The notes beneath the pieces are model-generated. The model was not told where the DNA came from and ran no database searches. It saw nothing but the letters and a program-made list of their open reading frames with translations. A program made the translations under genes and the position numbers. DNA of 17,714 bases from an uncultured Microbacteriaceae bacterium (GTDB lineage Bacteria; Actinomycetota; Actinomycetes; Actinomycetales; Microbacteriaceae): the NCBI GenBank assembly GCA_946481135.1, contig CAMLMQ010000040.1, positions 1-17,714 on the forward strand, in the 5' to 3' direction. This document shows positions 6,411-14,381 of the stretch, piece by piece. How positions within the stretch are numbered: the stretch's first letter is position 1; each line of letters begins with the position of its first letter.

Positions 6411-7400
6411 ATGAGCGACCTGCGCGACGACGTCTCCGCCCTCTTCGAGGCGCTCACGGGATCCACACCGCTCGGCGTCTGGTCGGCTCCCGGTGCGGTG
6501 ACCATGCTCGGCGACCCGACCGGGCAGGGCCCGTCCCTCGCCGTCGCGATCGACCGGCGCACCGTGGTCGCCGCGGGGCCGCGGGAGGATGCCGTGCTGC
6601 GGATCGTGAGCGTCGTCGCCGACGCGGGCGTGGAGGTCGCCCTCGCCGACCTCGACGCCGTCCGCGGCGCGGCGGGGTGGGCCGAACCGGCCCTCGGCGT
6701 CGCAGGGGCGCTCGGCCGTGCCGGAGTGGACCTCGACGCGGTTCCGGGCGTCGACCTCGTGATCGACTCGACCGTGCCGGTCGGCGCCGCGCAGGGCTCG
6801 TCGAGCGCGCTCGGCGCGGCGATCGCGCTCGCCCTGAACGACCTGTGGCGGCGCGGCGCGTCGCCCCGCGAGCTCGCCGCGATCGTGCGGCGCGCGGAAC
6901 TCGACGACGCGGATGCGGCGACGGGGTCGTCGGCCGCCGCGACGCTGCTCGGCCGGCCGGACGCCGCCGTGCTCGTGGACGATGCCGGAGAGCCGCGCTC
7001 CGTCGACCTCGGGTTCGACCGGGCGGGTCTCGCAATGGTCCTGCTCGACACGGGCGCCGGGGTCGCCTCGACGCCGTCCGTCGCGGAGGCGACCCTCGTG
7101 ACGCGCGCGATCGACGCCCTCCGGGCCGGACGACCCGCGGAGCTCGGCCCGCTGCTCGACGCCGCCGACGACGGCTCGGAGCCCGCGTCGCCCGAGCTCG
7201 CCCTCGCCCTCGACACCGCGCGGGCGAACGGCGCACTCGGCGCCCGGGTTCTGCGGTCGGGGGTCGCGGTCGCCCTCGCCCCGCTCGACGCGGTGTCGCG
7301 CATCCAGGTCAGCCTCGACGGCGCGTTCGCCGAGCACGGCTACGCGACGCCGGAGGTCACGACGGTGCGGGCGTCGGCAGGCGCGGTGCGCGACCGCTGA
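6411..7400 (+). CDS. Galactokinase-like GHMP family protein, signature residues lost (probable pseudokinase)
   Basis: A 329-aa homologue of galactokinase. The N-terminus GVWSAPGAVTMLGDPTGQG (22-40) lines up with the GalK signature GRVNLIGEHTDYN, but the Arg, Glu-His and Asp of that motif are replaced by Ala, Asp-Pro and Gly. The GHMP phosphate loop is partly kept (VPVGAAQGSSSAL, 122-134). Where GalK has the catalytic aspartate in GIMDQ, this protein reads TGSSA (171-175), and the third glycine-rich motif (GGGFGG) is replaced by VLRSGV near 280-285. Galactose phosphorylation is therefore unlikely; a changed substrate or a regulatory role is possible. ATG 6411 has no good Shine-Dalgarno; an in-frame TTG at 6393 is an alternative. 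It converges on folD with 2 bp between the stops. Confidence 0.78.
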   Translation: MSDLRDDVSALFEALTGSTPLGVWSAPGAVTMLGDPTGQGPSLAVAIDRRTVVAAGPREDAVLRIVSVVADAGVEVALADLDAVRGAAGWAEPALGVAGALGRAGVDLDAVPGVDLVIDSTVPVGAAQGSSSALGAAIALALNDLWRRGASPRELAAIVRRAELDDADAATGSSAAATLLGRPDAAVLVDDAGEPRSVDLGFDRAGLAMVLLDTGAGVASTPSVAEATLVTRAIDALRAGRPAELGPLLDAADDGSEPASPELALALDTARANGALGARVLRSGVAVALAPLDAVSRIQVSLDGAFAEHGYATPEVTTVRASAGAVRDR

Positions 7401-7402
7401 GG

Positions 7403-8284
7403 TCAGCGCTGCGCGCGCTCCGCGGCGGCGACGACGTTCGAGAGCAGCAGCGCACGGGTCATCGGCCCGACCCCGCCGGGGTTCGGCGACATCCACCCCG
7501 CGACTTCGGCGACAGCCGGGTCGACGTCCCCGTGGAGGCGCGCGCGGCCGGAGTCGGTCATGCCGACGCGGGTGACCCCGACATCCAGCACGGCCGCGCC
7601 CGGCTTGATCCAGTCGGGCTTGATGAAGTGCGGCACCCCGATCGCCGCGACGACGATGTCGGCCCGCCGCACCTCGGTGGGCAGGTCGGGGGTGCGCGAG
7701 TGGGTGAGGGTGACGGTCGCGTCGACGCCCTTCATCGTGAAGACGAGCCCGAGCGGGCGGCCGACGGTGAGGCCCCGGCCGACGATCGTCACGTGCTTGC
7801 CGGCGATCGGCACGTCGTATCGTCGCAGCAGCTCGACGACGCCCGCCGGGGTGCACGGCAGCGGCGAGTCGAGGTCGCCGCCGACGCCGAGCACGAGGCG
7901 GCCGAGGTTCGTCGGGTGGAGCCCGTCGGCATCCTTGTCGGGGTCGATGAGTTCGAGGATCGGGTTCTCGTCGATGCCCTTCGGCAGCGGCAGCTGCACG
8001 ATGTAGCCGGTGACGCTCGGGTCGGCGTTGAGCCCGGCGACGGCGGAGCGCACCTCGGCCTCCGACGCGGTCGCAGGCAGCTCGACCGGGATCGACGCGA
8101 TGCCCACCTCGGCGCAGTCGCGGTGCTTGCTGGAGACGTACGAGATCGATCCCGGATCCTCGCCGACGAGCAGCGTGCCGAGACCCGGCACGACCCCCTT
8201 CTCGGCGAGCGCGGCGATCCGGCCGCGCAGTTCGTCCTTGATGGCGGTCGCGGTCGCGACGCCGTCGAGCAGAATGGCCGTCAT
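7403..8284 (-). CDS. folD: Bifunctional methylenetetrahydrofolate dehydrogenase/cyclohydrolase FolD
   Basis: A 293-aa cytoplasmic enzyme that oxidises 5,10-methylene-THF to methenyl-THF with NADP and hydrolyses it to 10-formyl-THF, the formyl donor for purine synthesis. The catalytic Tyr49/Lys53 pair is in [12 protein letters not shown], Gln97 is in IVQLPLPKG, Asp120 is in [10 protein letters not shown] (117-126), and the nucleotide-binding GRGLTVGRP (169-177) and C-terminal NPGGVGPMT are present. The length is normal for the family. ATG 8284 overlaps the glyA stop by 4 nt (ATGA), so the gene is coupled to glyA and should share its ZTP riboswitch. Serine hydroxymethyltransferase makes methylene-THF, the substrate of FolD, so the two genes encode consecutive steps. 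Confidence 0.97.
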   Translation of the reverse strand: MTAILLDGVATATAIKDELRGRIAALAEKGVVPGLGTLLVGEDPGSISYVSSKHRDCAEVGIASIPVELPATASEAEVRSAVAGLNADPSVTGYIVQLPLPKGIDENPILELIDPDKDADGLHPTNLGRLVLGVGGDLDSPLPCTPAGVVELLRRYDVPIAGKHVTIVGRGLTVGRPLGLVFTMKGVDATVTLTHSRTPDLPTEVRRADIVVAAIGVPHFIKPDWIKPGAAVLDVGVTRVGMTDSGRARLHGDVDPAVAEVAGWMSPNPGGVGPMTRALLLSNVVAAAERAQR

Positions 8285-9564
8285 CGCCAGCTCCCGGGGC
8301 TCTCGAGGCCGGGGTAGAGCGGGAAGCGCGAGGCGAGCGCCTCGACGCGCGACCGCAGTCCCGGCAGGTCAGGGTCGGGTAGGAGCGTAGCCGCGATGAT
8401 CTCCGCGACCTCGCCGAATTCCGCGTCCCGGAAACCGCGGGTCGCCAGCGCCGGCGTGCCGATGCGGATGCCGGACGTCACCATCGGCGGCCGGGGATCG
8501 TTCGGCACCGAGTTCTTGTTGACCGTGATGCCGACCTCGTGCAGCAGGTCCTCGGCATCCTGACCGGTGAGCGCCGAGTCGCGCAGGTCGACGAGCACGA
8601 GGTGCACGTCGGTGCCGCCGGAGAGCACCGAGACGCCCGCCGCCGCGAGGTCGGGCCGGGTGAGCCGCTCGGCGATGAGCTTCGCGCCGCTCAACGTCGC
8701 CTCCTGCCGCTCGACGAACTCCGGCTCCATCGCGAGCTTGAACGCCGTCGCCTTCGCCGCGATGACGTGCATGAGCGGGCCACCCTGCTGCCCCGGGAAG
8801 ACGTTCGAGTTCATCTTCTTCGCGATGTCCGGGTCGTTGGTGAGGATGAACCCCGACCGCGGGCCGCCGATCGTCTTGTGCACGGTCGACGACACGATGT
8901 GCGCGTGCGGCACGGGGTTCGGGTGCAGCCCCGCGGCGACGAGTCCGGCGAAGTGCGCCATGTCGACCCAGAGCTTCGCGCCCACCTCGTCGGCGATGGC
9001 GCGGAACGCCGCGAAGTCGAGCTGCCGCGGGTACGCCGACCAGCCGGCGATGATCACCGTCGGCTTCACCTCGTGGGCGCGCTCGCGCACGGCATCCATG
9101 TCGATCGTCATCGTCGCGGGGTCGAGGCCGTACGCGTGCGCGTCGTACAGCTTCCCCGAGAAGTTCAGCCGCATGCCGTGCGTGAGGTGGCCGCCCTGGG
9201 CGAGCTCCAGTCCGAGGATTCGGTCGCCCGGTTCGGCGATCGCCGACAGCACCGCGACATTGGCCGAGGCGCCGGAGTGCGGCTGCACGTTGGCGAACTC
9301 CGCACCGAAGAGCTTCTTCGCCCGCTCGATCGCGAGCGTCTCGACGACGTCGACGAACTCGCAGCCGCCGTAGTAGCGCTTGCCCGGGTACCCTTCGGCG
9401 TACTTGTTGGTGAGCACCGAACCCTGGGCTTCGAGCACGGCGCGCGGCACGAAGTTCTCGCTCGCGATCATCTCCAGCGTCGAGCGCTGACGGTTCAGTT
9501 CCTGGGCGAGAGCCTCGGCGACCTCCGGGTCGACCTCGGCCAACGGCGCGGTGAACGTGGACAT
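8281..9564 (-). CDS. glyA: Serine hydroxymethyltransferase GlyA
   Basis: A 427-aa PLP enzyme converting serine and THF to glycine and 5,10-methylene-THF, the main entry of one-carbon units. Visible motifs are [11 protein letters not shown] (30-40), [15 protein letters not shown] (53-67), [12 protein letters not shown] (94-105), the PLP-phosphate-side [12 protein letters not shown] (201-212) and the Schiff-base lysine Lys230 in [13 protein letters not shown]. The usual RGPRGG after the lysine reads GGPRSG here, a small variation. The ATG at 9564 has a strong GGAGGA ribosome-binding site (9571-9576) at 6-bp spacing. It is followed by folD with a 4-nt overlap and preceded by a ZTP riboswitch. 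Confidence 0.97.
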   Translation of the reverse strand: MSTFTAPLAEVDPEVAEALAQELNRQRSTLEMIASENFVPRAVLEAQGSVLTNKYAEGYPGKRYYGGCEFVDVVETLAIERAKKLFGAEFANVQPHSGASANVAVLSAIAEPGDRILGLELAQGGHLTHGMRLNFSGKLYDAHAYGLDPATMTIDMDAVRERAHEVKPTVIIAGWSAYPRQLDFAAFRAIADEVGAKLWVDMAHFAGLVAAGLHPNPVPHAHIVSSTVHKTIGGPRSGFILTNDPDIAKKMNSNVFPGQQGGPLMHVIAAKATAFKLAMEPEFVERQEATLSGAKLIAERLTRPDLAAAGVSVLSGGTDVHLVLVDLRDSALTGQDAEDLLHEVGITVNKNSVPNDPRPPMVTSGIRIGTPALATRGFRDAEFGEVAEIIAATLLPDPDLPGLRSRVEALASRFPLYPGLESPGSWR

Positions 9565-9595
9565 TCGGAATCCTCCAGACGCAGTGCGGTTTCCA

Positions 9596-9673
9596 CCCGG
9601 CCCAGGCGTACGGCCGAGTTCCTCTGCTGCGTCGCTCCCCGATGGTGACCCATCCGAACGCCAGTCGCGACGG
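9596..9673 (-). ncRNA. ZTP riboswitch (pfl motif) upstream of glyA-folD
   Basis: Read on the minus strand, the RNA has the pfl/ZTP conserved pieces CGCGACTGGCG, GGGGAGCGACG and CGCCTGGGC in the right order. Stem P1 is CGTCGC (9667-9672) with GCGACG (9630-9635). Stem P2 is GATGG-GTCA-CCATC (9641-9654). A 7-bp stem CTCGGCC/GGCCGGG (9612-9618 with 9596-9602) carries the second conserved loop. The pseudoknot forms between GGCG (9659-9662) and CGCC (9605-9608). This class senses ZTP/ZMP, purine intermediates that accumulate when 10-formyl-THF is short, and switches on one-carbon genes, matching glyA and folD. No terminator is obvious before the ribosome-binding site, so control may act on translation (inference). 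Confidence 0.93.
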
Positions 9674-9675
9674 TT

Positions 9676-10221
9676 CTAGCTTAGCGTCGCGAGCACGGCA
9701 TCCACCGTGGTGAGTTCGATGAGCGGCGCGTACATGCCCATCGTGAGCACCGCCCGCTCGTGGTCGGTGAGGGTCGGCGCGGCGCACGCGTCGACGACGA
9801 CGCGCACATGGATGCCGGCGTCGGCCGCCGCGAGCGCCGTCGAGAGCACGCAGCAGTCGGTCGACACCCCGGCGAGCACGATCTCGGTCGACCCGCCGAC
9901 GGCGGCGTGCAGGCCCGCATCCCATTTGCCGAACGTCTCGCGGGTCTCGATGCGCGGCGCGTCGCGGAAGCGTTCGTCGAGGTCGTAGAGCGGGTCGTGG
10001 GGTGGCACGAGCGCGAACGGCCAGACCTGGAAGTAGTGGCGCCATGCCCCCTCGGGCCGCGTCGGCGCGACGTACCGCGTGAACACCGTGCGCTCGCCGA
10101 ACGCGGGTGCGAGCCGGGCGACTCCGGCCGCGGCGGTCTCGAACGTGGGTGACGACCAGGGACTGCCTGAAGCGCCGAAGACGTGTTGCAGATCGATCGC
10201 GACGAGCCAGGGATCGGCCAT
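9676..10221 (-). CDS. Isochorismatase-like cysteine hydrolase
   Basis: A 181-aa cytoplasmic hydrolase of the isochorismatase/nicotinamidase fold. The catalytic triad is visible as Asp10 (AIDLQHVF), Lys99 (TFGKWDAGL) and the nucleophile Cys124 (GVSTDCCVLSTAL), with the neighbouring Cys123 as an extra cysteine. Family members hydrolyse small amides or vinyl ethers such as nicotinamide, ureidoacrylate or isochorismate; the sequence does not decide the substrate, and the metal-binding Asp-x-His pattern of nicotinamidases is not evident. It follows the MFS transporter gene with a 9-bp gap, so the two are probably co-transcribed. They may handle one small compound together (inference). Confidence 0.88.
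   Translation of the reverse strand: MADPWLVAIDLQHVFGASGSPWSSPTFETAAAGVARLAPAFGERTVFTRYVAPTRPEGAWRHYFQVWPFALVPPHDPLYDLDERFRDAPRIETRETFGKWDAGLHAAVGGSTEIVLAGVSTDCCVLSTALAAADAGIHVRVVVDACAAPTLTDHERAVLTMGMYAPLIELTTVDAVLATLS
9678..9683 (-). promoter_or_regulatory. Candidate -10 box for the glyA-folD transcript
   Basis: TAAGCT on the minus strand lies about 6 bp before the 5' end of the ZTP riboswitch, so transcription would begin at stem P1. It overlaps the stop codon of the upstream isochorismatase-like gene. No clear -35 box is visible, and read-through from upstream is also possible. Confidence 0.35.
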
Positions 10222-10230
10222 GTCGCGAGG

Positions 10231-11454
10231 CTACCCGAGGTGTGCGTCCGCGGGGTGGAAGCGGATCCGCGCCCGGTCGGTGAGCACGACCCAGAGGAGC
10301 CCCGCGGCGACGACGATCGCGGCCGCCCAGGGCACGAACTCCAGGCCGAGGCCGTCGAAGACGACCCCGCCGAGGAGGGCGCCGAGTCCGATCGCGATGT
10401 TGAACGCCGTCGTGACGATCGCGCCGGTGAGGTCGCGGATGCGGGCCGACGCCCCGTGCAGGGCCCGGGTCTGGAAGAGCGCCGGCAGGCCGCCGAACGA
10501 CGCGCTCCAGAGCATCATGAGCACGATCGTCACGACGAGGCCGCGAGCCCCGAGGGCGGTCGCGATCATGAACACGACGAGGCCGACGACCATGAGGTTG
10601 AGCGTGAGACGCGGGAAGCGGTCGCCGAAGATTCCGGCGAGCAGCAGGCCGCCTCCGCCGGCGAGCCCGTAGAAGAGCAGCAGCAGGCTGACCTGATCGT
10701 CGCCCACCTGACCGATCGCGATCGCCCACGGCGCGATGTACGTGTAGAAGAGGTTGTGACCCGTCGCGACGAGCACGACGGTGACGGCGACGATCCCGAC
10801 CGCGAGGATCGAGCGGTCGCGCACGGAGCGGATCGAGCCCGTGTCGGTCGTATAGGTCTGCGGCTCGCGCGACACCCGGTGATCGACGGCCGGCAGCAGC
10901 ACGACCGTCAGCACCGCGAACACGACGACGAGCACCGCCATCGTCGCGAACGCCCACCGCCATCCGATCGCGTGCCCGATCGCGGCGGTGAACGGCACCC
11001 CGAGGATGAAGGCGAGCGACCCGCCCGCCGTCGTCACCGACACCGCCCGCGCGAGTTGGGTCGGGGGCACGAGCAGCGAGACGTACGGACCGGCGACGGC
11101 CCAGAACAGGCCGTGGGCGAGGCCGCCGAGCACGCGCGCCGCGGCGAGCAGCTCGTAGGTCGGGGCGAGCGCGGCGAGCACGTTCGCGACGGCGAAGACC
11201 GCGAGCATCGTGACGAGCAGCCACTTGCGCGAGAACCGACGGGTGACGAGGGTCAGCGGAGCCGTGCTCACGACGACGGTGAACGCGAAGATCGTCACGA
11301 GCAGTCCGACGCGCGACTCCGAGACGTCGAGGTCGGCGGCGATGTCGGGCAGCAGGCCGGTGGGGAGGAACTCGCTCGAGACCGAGACGAAGATCGCCCC
11401 CGCGAGCACGAGCAGACGGAACAGGGGGAAGCGGTCGCCCGAGGTGGCGGACAT
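10231..11454 (-). CDS. MFS transporter (drug/sugar efflux type, DHA family)
   Basis: A 407-aa major facilitator superfamily transporter with about twelve hydrophobic segments. It resembles the AraJ/YdhP-type proton-driven efflux proteins: the N-terminus reads FVSVSSEFLPTGLLPDIAADL (22-42), the loop after TM2 is LVTRRFSRKWLLV, and TM4-TM5 contain RVLGGLAHGLFWAV and GWRWAF. Substrates of this group include drugs and sugars, and none can be assigned here. The ATG at 11454 is chosen because it begins a normal MFS N-terminus and has GAAGG 11 bp upstream; the open frame continues upstream only as the antisense of nagA. It is divergent from nagA and precedes the isochorismatase-like gene by 9 bp. 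Confidence 0.9.
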   Translation of the reverse strand: MSATSGDRFPLFRLLVLAGAIFVSVSSEFLPTGLLPDIAADLDVSESRVGLLVTIFAFTVVVSTAPLTLVTRRFSRKWLLVTMLAVFAVANVLAALAPTYELLAAARVLGGLAHGLFWAVAGPYVSLLVPPTQLARAVSVTTAGGSLAFILGVPFTAAIGHAIGWRWAFATMAVLVVVFAVLTVVLLPAVDHRVSREPQTYTTDTGSIRSVRDRSILAVGIVAVTVVLVATGHNLFYTYIAPWAIAIGQVGDDQVSLLLLFYGLAGGGGLLLAGIFGDRFPRLTLNLMVVGLVVFMIATALGARGLVVTIVLMMLWSASFGGLPALFQTRALHGASARIRDLTGAIVTTAFNIAIGLGALLGGVVFDGLGLEFVPWAAAIVVAAGLLWVVLTDRARIRFHPADAHLG

Positions 11455-11537
11455 GGGTGCGGAGCCTTCGAGACGGAGTGGGCACGGAACGCCGGCCGCG
11501 GGAGCCCGAGGGATGCCGGACTCGCGTTCCAGGATAC

Positions 11538-11553
11538 CTACCGCCGGTAGCCT
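11538..11553. promoter_or_regulatory. Divergent MFS/nagA promoter region with a small palindrome
   Basis: TAGCCT (11548-11553) lies 6 bp before the GTG start of nagA, the layout of a leaderless promoter. On the minus strand a TATCCT at 11532-11537 could serve the MFS gene. Between and overlapping these is the inverted repeat CTACC-GCC-GGTAG (11538-11550), suitably placed for an operator controlling both directions. I do not see a DasR-type site (AGTGGTCTAGACCACT-like). Confidence 0.45.
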
Positions 11554-11559
11554 GGGACG

Positions 11560-12687
11560 GTGACGACGCTGCTGCACTCGGCCACCGCCGTCGACGCGCG
11601 CGGCGAAGTGCCCGACGCCTGGGTGCTGCTCGACGGCGACGTCATCCGCGCCGTCGGCGACGGCCCCGAGCGCCCCCAGGCCGACGAGGTCGTCGACCTG
11701 GCGGGGGAATGGATCACGCCGGGATTCGTCGACCTGCACGGCCACGGCGGTGGCGGCGAGGACTACGGCACGGGCGACCTCCCCGCGGCGCTCGCGGCGC
11801 ATCGCGCTCACGGCACGACGCGGGCCGTCGTGAGCCTCGCGTCGGAGGCGCTCGAGGTGCTCGAGCGCCAGTTGCGCGCGGTGGCCGCCCTCGCCCACGA
11901 CGACCCGCGCGTGCTCGGCAGCCACCTCGAAGGGCCCTTCCTCGCACCCGCCCGCCGGGGCGCGCACGCCGAGACGGCGCTGCGGCATCCCGACGCGACC
12001 ACGATCGACCGGCTGCTCGCGGCGGCCGACGGCACGCTGCGCCAGGTGACGATCGCGCCCGAGCTGCCCGGCGCGCTCGACGCGATCCGCCGGTTCGTCG
12101 CGGCCGGCGTCGTCGTCGCGATCGGGCACACCGACGCCGACGCCCCGACCGCGCGGGCCGCGTTCGACGCGGGCGCGACGCTGCTCACCCACGCGTTCAA
12201 CGCGATGCCCGGCATCCACCACCGGTCCCCCGGACCCGTCGTCGCGGCGTTCGACGACGATCGGGTGTGCCTGGAGCTCGTGCTCGACGGCCACCACGTC
12301 GACCCGCACGTCGCCGCCGTCGCCTTCGCGTCGGCACCGGGGCGGATCGCGCTCGTGACCGACGCGATGGCCGCGGCGGCCGGCGTCGACGGCACCTATC
12401 GGCTCGGCGCCCTCGACGTCGACGTGACGGGCGGGGTCGCGACGGTCGCTGGCACCGACACCCTCGCCGGATCGACCCTCACACAGGACCTCGCGCTGGG
12501 CCTCGCGATCGACGGCCTCGGCCTCTCCCGGCCCGACGCCGTCGCCGCCGTCACGTGCACCCCCGCCCGCATCCTCGACCTCGACGATCGGCTCGGGCTG
12601 CTCGAGCCCGGCTACGCCGCCGACGTCGTCGCCCTCGACGAGACGTTCGCCGTCACCGCCGTCTGGGCCGCCGGCCGCCGCGACTGA
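11560..12687 (+). CDS. nagA: N-acetylglucosamine-6-phosphate deacetylase NagA
   Basis: A 375-aa cytoplasmic amidohydrolase that removes the acetyl group from GlcNAc-6-phosphate to give GlcN-6-phosphate for NagB. The TIM-barrel metal and catalytic motifs are all present: PGFVDLHGHGGGG (His60, His62), HLEGPF with metal ligand Glu124, AIGHTDA with His190, THAFNAM with His211, and the catalytic Asp268 in VTDAM. The length is normal for the family. The GTG at 11560 follows a -10-like TAGCCT at leaderless distance, with no Shine-Dalgarno. The gene converges on the operon containing nagB and is separated from it by a 27-bp gap holding a hairpin. NagA, NagB and the ROK kinase together make a full GlcNAc degradation path. 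Confidence 0.95.
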   Translation: MTTLLHSATAVDARGEVPDAWVLLDGDVIRAVGDGPERPQADEVVDLAGEWITPGFVDLHGHGGGGEDYGTGDLPAALAAHRAHGTTRAVVSLASEALEVLERQLRAVAALAHDDPRVLGSHLEGPFLAPARRGAHAETALRHPDATTIDRLLAAADGTLRQVTIAPELPGALDAIRRFVAAGVVVAIGHTDADAPTARAAFDAGATLLTHAFNAMPGIHHRSPGPVVAAFDDDRVCLELVLDGHHVDPHVAAVAFASAPGRIALVTDAMAAAAGVDGTYRLGALDVDVTGGVATVAGTDTLAGSTLTQDLALGLAIDGLGLSRPDAVAAVTCTPARILDLDDRLGLLEPGYAADVVALDETFAVTAVWAAGRRD

Positions 12688-12694
12688 CCGCTCC

Positions 12695-12713
12695 CTTCGC
12701 CGAGCCGGCGGAG
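12695..12713. terminator. Shared bidirectional hairpin between nagA and nagB
   Basis: CTTCGCCG (12695-12702) pairs with CGGCGGAG (12706-12713) around a 3-nt loop as an 8-bp stem with one T-G wobble. It exactly fills the gap between the nagA stop (12687) and the nagB stop (12715-12717). There is little T-run on either side, so it would be a weak or Rho-assisted terminator. Confidence 0.5.
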
Positions 12714-12714
12714 T

Positions 12715-13470
12715 TCAGAGGCGGTTCGTCCAGGCGGAGCGGTAGTAGTCGGCGTAGCGCAGGCGGGAGGCGGCGGCCTCGTCGAGCAGCACCGTCACCT
12801 CGGGGTGGAGCTGGATGACGGAGGCCGGCAGCGACGCCGACACCGGCCCCTCGACGGCCCCGGCCACGGCCTCAGCCTTGGCCTCGCCGAACGCGAGCAG
12901 CACGAGCTCCCGGGCGTCGCTGATCGTGCCGAGACCTTGCGTGAGGCAGTGTCGTGGCACCTCGTCGAGGGAGTCGAAGAACCGGGCGTTGTCGCGACGG
13001 GTCTGCTCGGTGAGGGTCTTCACGCGCGTGCGGGACGCGAGCGACGAACCGGGTTCGTTGAACCCGATGTGCCCCGTGCGACCGATGCCGAGCACCTGCA
13101 GGTCGACGCCTCCGGCATCCCGGATCGCCGCCTCGTACCGCTCCCCCGCGCCGTCGACGGGACCGTCGTCGCCCGGCACCCGCACGAGCGCGGGATCCAT
13201 CCCGAGCGGCTCGACGACCTCGCGCGCGATCACGTCGTGGTAGCTCTCGGGATGCCCGGCCGGCAGCCCGAGGTACTCGTCGAGCGCGAAGCCGCGCACG
13301 CGCGACAGGTCGAGCCCCCGCTCGCGCAGCGCCGCCCACACGGGCAGCGGCGTCGACCCCGTCGCGAGGCCGAGCACCGCATCCGGCTTCCGCCGGACGA
13401 GCGCCTCGATGCGGTCCGCGGCGAGCGCACCGGCCTCCTCCCGGGTGCCGACGATCACGACCTCGGCCAT
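12715..13470 (-). CDS. nagB: Glucosamine-6-phosphate deaminase NagB
   Basis: A 251-aa cytoplasmic enzyme that converts GlcN-6-phosphate to fructose-6-phosphate and ammonia. Family motifs are the phosphate-binding LGLATGSTPLP (33-43), the catalytic-acid FALDEYLGL (Asp64, Glu65), GIGRTGHIGFNEPGSSLASRT with His134 and Glu139, and VKTLTEQTRRDNARFF. The residue before Gly-His, an Asp in the Escherichia coli enzyme, is Thr132 here; this position varies in the family. It is a little shorter than E. coli NagB and lacks its C-terminal tail, so the allosteric form is unlikely (inference). ATG 13470 shares one base with the ROK kinase stop (TGATG) and has GGGGAGGG just upstream. Confidence 0.95.
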   Translation of the reverse strand: MAEVVIVGTREEAGALAADRIEALVRRKPDAVLGLATGSTPLPVWAALRERGLDLSRVRGFALDEYLGLPAGHPESYHDVIAREVVEPLGMDPALVRVPGDDGPVDGAGERYEAAIRDAGGVDLQVLGIGRTGHIGFNEPGSSLASRTRVKTLTEQTRRDNARFFDSLDEVPRHCLTQGLGTISDARELVLLAFGEAKAEAVAGAVEGPVSASLPASVIQLHPEVTVLLDEAAASRLRYADYYRSAWTNRL

Positions 13471-14381
13471 CAGCCCTCCCCGGCCGCGGCGCCCACGAGT
13501 GCCGCCCCGACCGCCGCGGCCGGGAAGTCGCGCGGCAGCACCTCGACGCGGCTCGGCAGATCGAGCATCGCGAGGAAGCCGCTGGATGCCGCCCAGCCGC
13601 CGAGCACGTCGCGCACAGCGTCGAGCAGCCCGTCGCCGAGCGTGCTGAGTCCGCCGCCGATGACGACGCGGTCGGGGTCGACGGTGAGCACGAGCAGCCG
13701 CACCGCCGCGGCGACGTGCTCGACGAATCCGGTCCACACGCGAAGGGCGACCTCGTCGCCGCCGGCGGCCGCGGCGTGCAGGTCGCGTACCGAGTCGCCG
13801 CCCCATGTGCGGGCGAGGCCCGACCCCGACGCCGTGAGTTCGAGGCATCCGCGCTGCCCGCACGGGCACGGCGGTCCGTTCGGGTCGACCGGGATGTGTC
13901 CGATCTCCCCCGCGACGCCGCGCGCCCCCCGCCAGAGGCGCCCGTGCAGCACGAGCCCGGCCGCGAGACCCGTGCCGAGGTTGAGGTAGGCCATCGACTC
14001 GGTCGCGCCGCCGCCGAGCGCCTGCCAGGCGCCGAGCGCGGCCGCGTTGACGTCGTTCTCGACGCGTACGGGGCGACCGAGCCGTGCGTGCAGCTCCCCG
14101 CCGAGGTCGAGGTCTTCGAGCCCGAGGTTGACGGCGTGGGCGACCCGGCCGGTCGCACGGTCGACGGCACCCGGGATGCCGACCCCGATCGTCGTGAAGT
14201 CCGCCGGCGCGACGCCGAGCTCCGCTGCGAGCGCGCGAGCGGCGCTCTCGGCCGAGGCGAGCACCGCGGCCGCGCCGAAGCCGGTGGCACGCCGGTGCTC
14301 CGCGGCGACGGACCCGTCCGCGGCGAGCGCGACGGCATCCGTCTTCGTGCCGCCGATGTCGATCCCGATGCGCAGGCTCAC
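13470..14381 (-). CDS. ROK-family sugar kinase (probable N-acetylglucosamine/amino-sugar kinase)
   Basis: A 303-aa ROK protein without the N-terminal helix-turn-helix of NagC/Mlc-type repressors, hence a kinase rather than a regulator. ATP-binding GIDIGGTKTD (6-15), the catalytic Asp110 in VENDVNAA, GEIGHIPVDP (158-167) with Glu159 and the zinc ligand His162, and the zinc motif CPCGQRGCLE (172-181) are intact. Context next to NagZ, NagB and NagA suggests phosphorylation of GlcNAc released in the cytoplasm; MurNAc or glucosamine are alternatives. The GTG at 14381 overlaps the GH3 stop by 4 nt (GTGA), and the stop overlaps the nagB start by one base. The frame remains open further upstream, but that part is the GH3 gene in another frame. 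Confidence 0.92.
   Translation of the reverse strand: MSLRIGIDIGGTKTDAVALAADGSVAAEHRRATGFGAAAVLASAESAARALAAELGVAPADFTTIGVGIPGAVDRATGRVAHAVNLGLEDLDLGGELHARLGRPVRVENDVNAAALGAWQALGGGATESMAYLNLGTGLAAGLVLHGRLWRGARGVAGEIGHIPVDPNGPPCPCGQRGCLELTASGSGLARTWGGDSVRDLHAAAAGGDEVALRVWTGFVEHVAAAVRLLVLTVDPDRVVIGGGLSTLGDGLLDAVRDVLGGWAASSGFLAMLDLPSRVEVLPRDFPAAAVGAALVGAAAGEG

Noticed and set aside
8369..11485. Very long minus-strand open frame (1038 codons) covering glyA, the isochorismatase gene and the MFS gene
   Set aside because: It is an alternative frame of three recognisable genes and is dominated by Arg/Ala/Pro, a typical high-GC artefact.
11455..11559. DasR (dre) operator upstream of nagA or the permease operon
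   Set aside because: No sequence close to the AGTGGTCTAGACCACT consensus is visible here or at 17568-17658.
13470..14381. ROK protein as a NagC/Mlc-type repressor
   Set aside because: There is no N-terminal helix-turn-helix domain; the protein starts at the ATP-binding DIGGTKT motif and keeps kinase residues.
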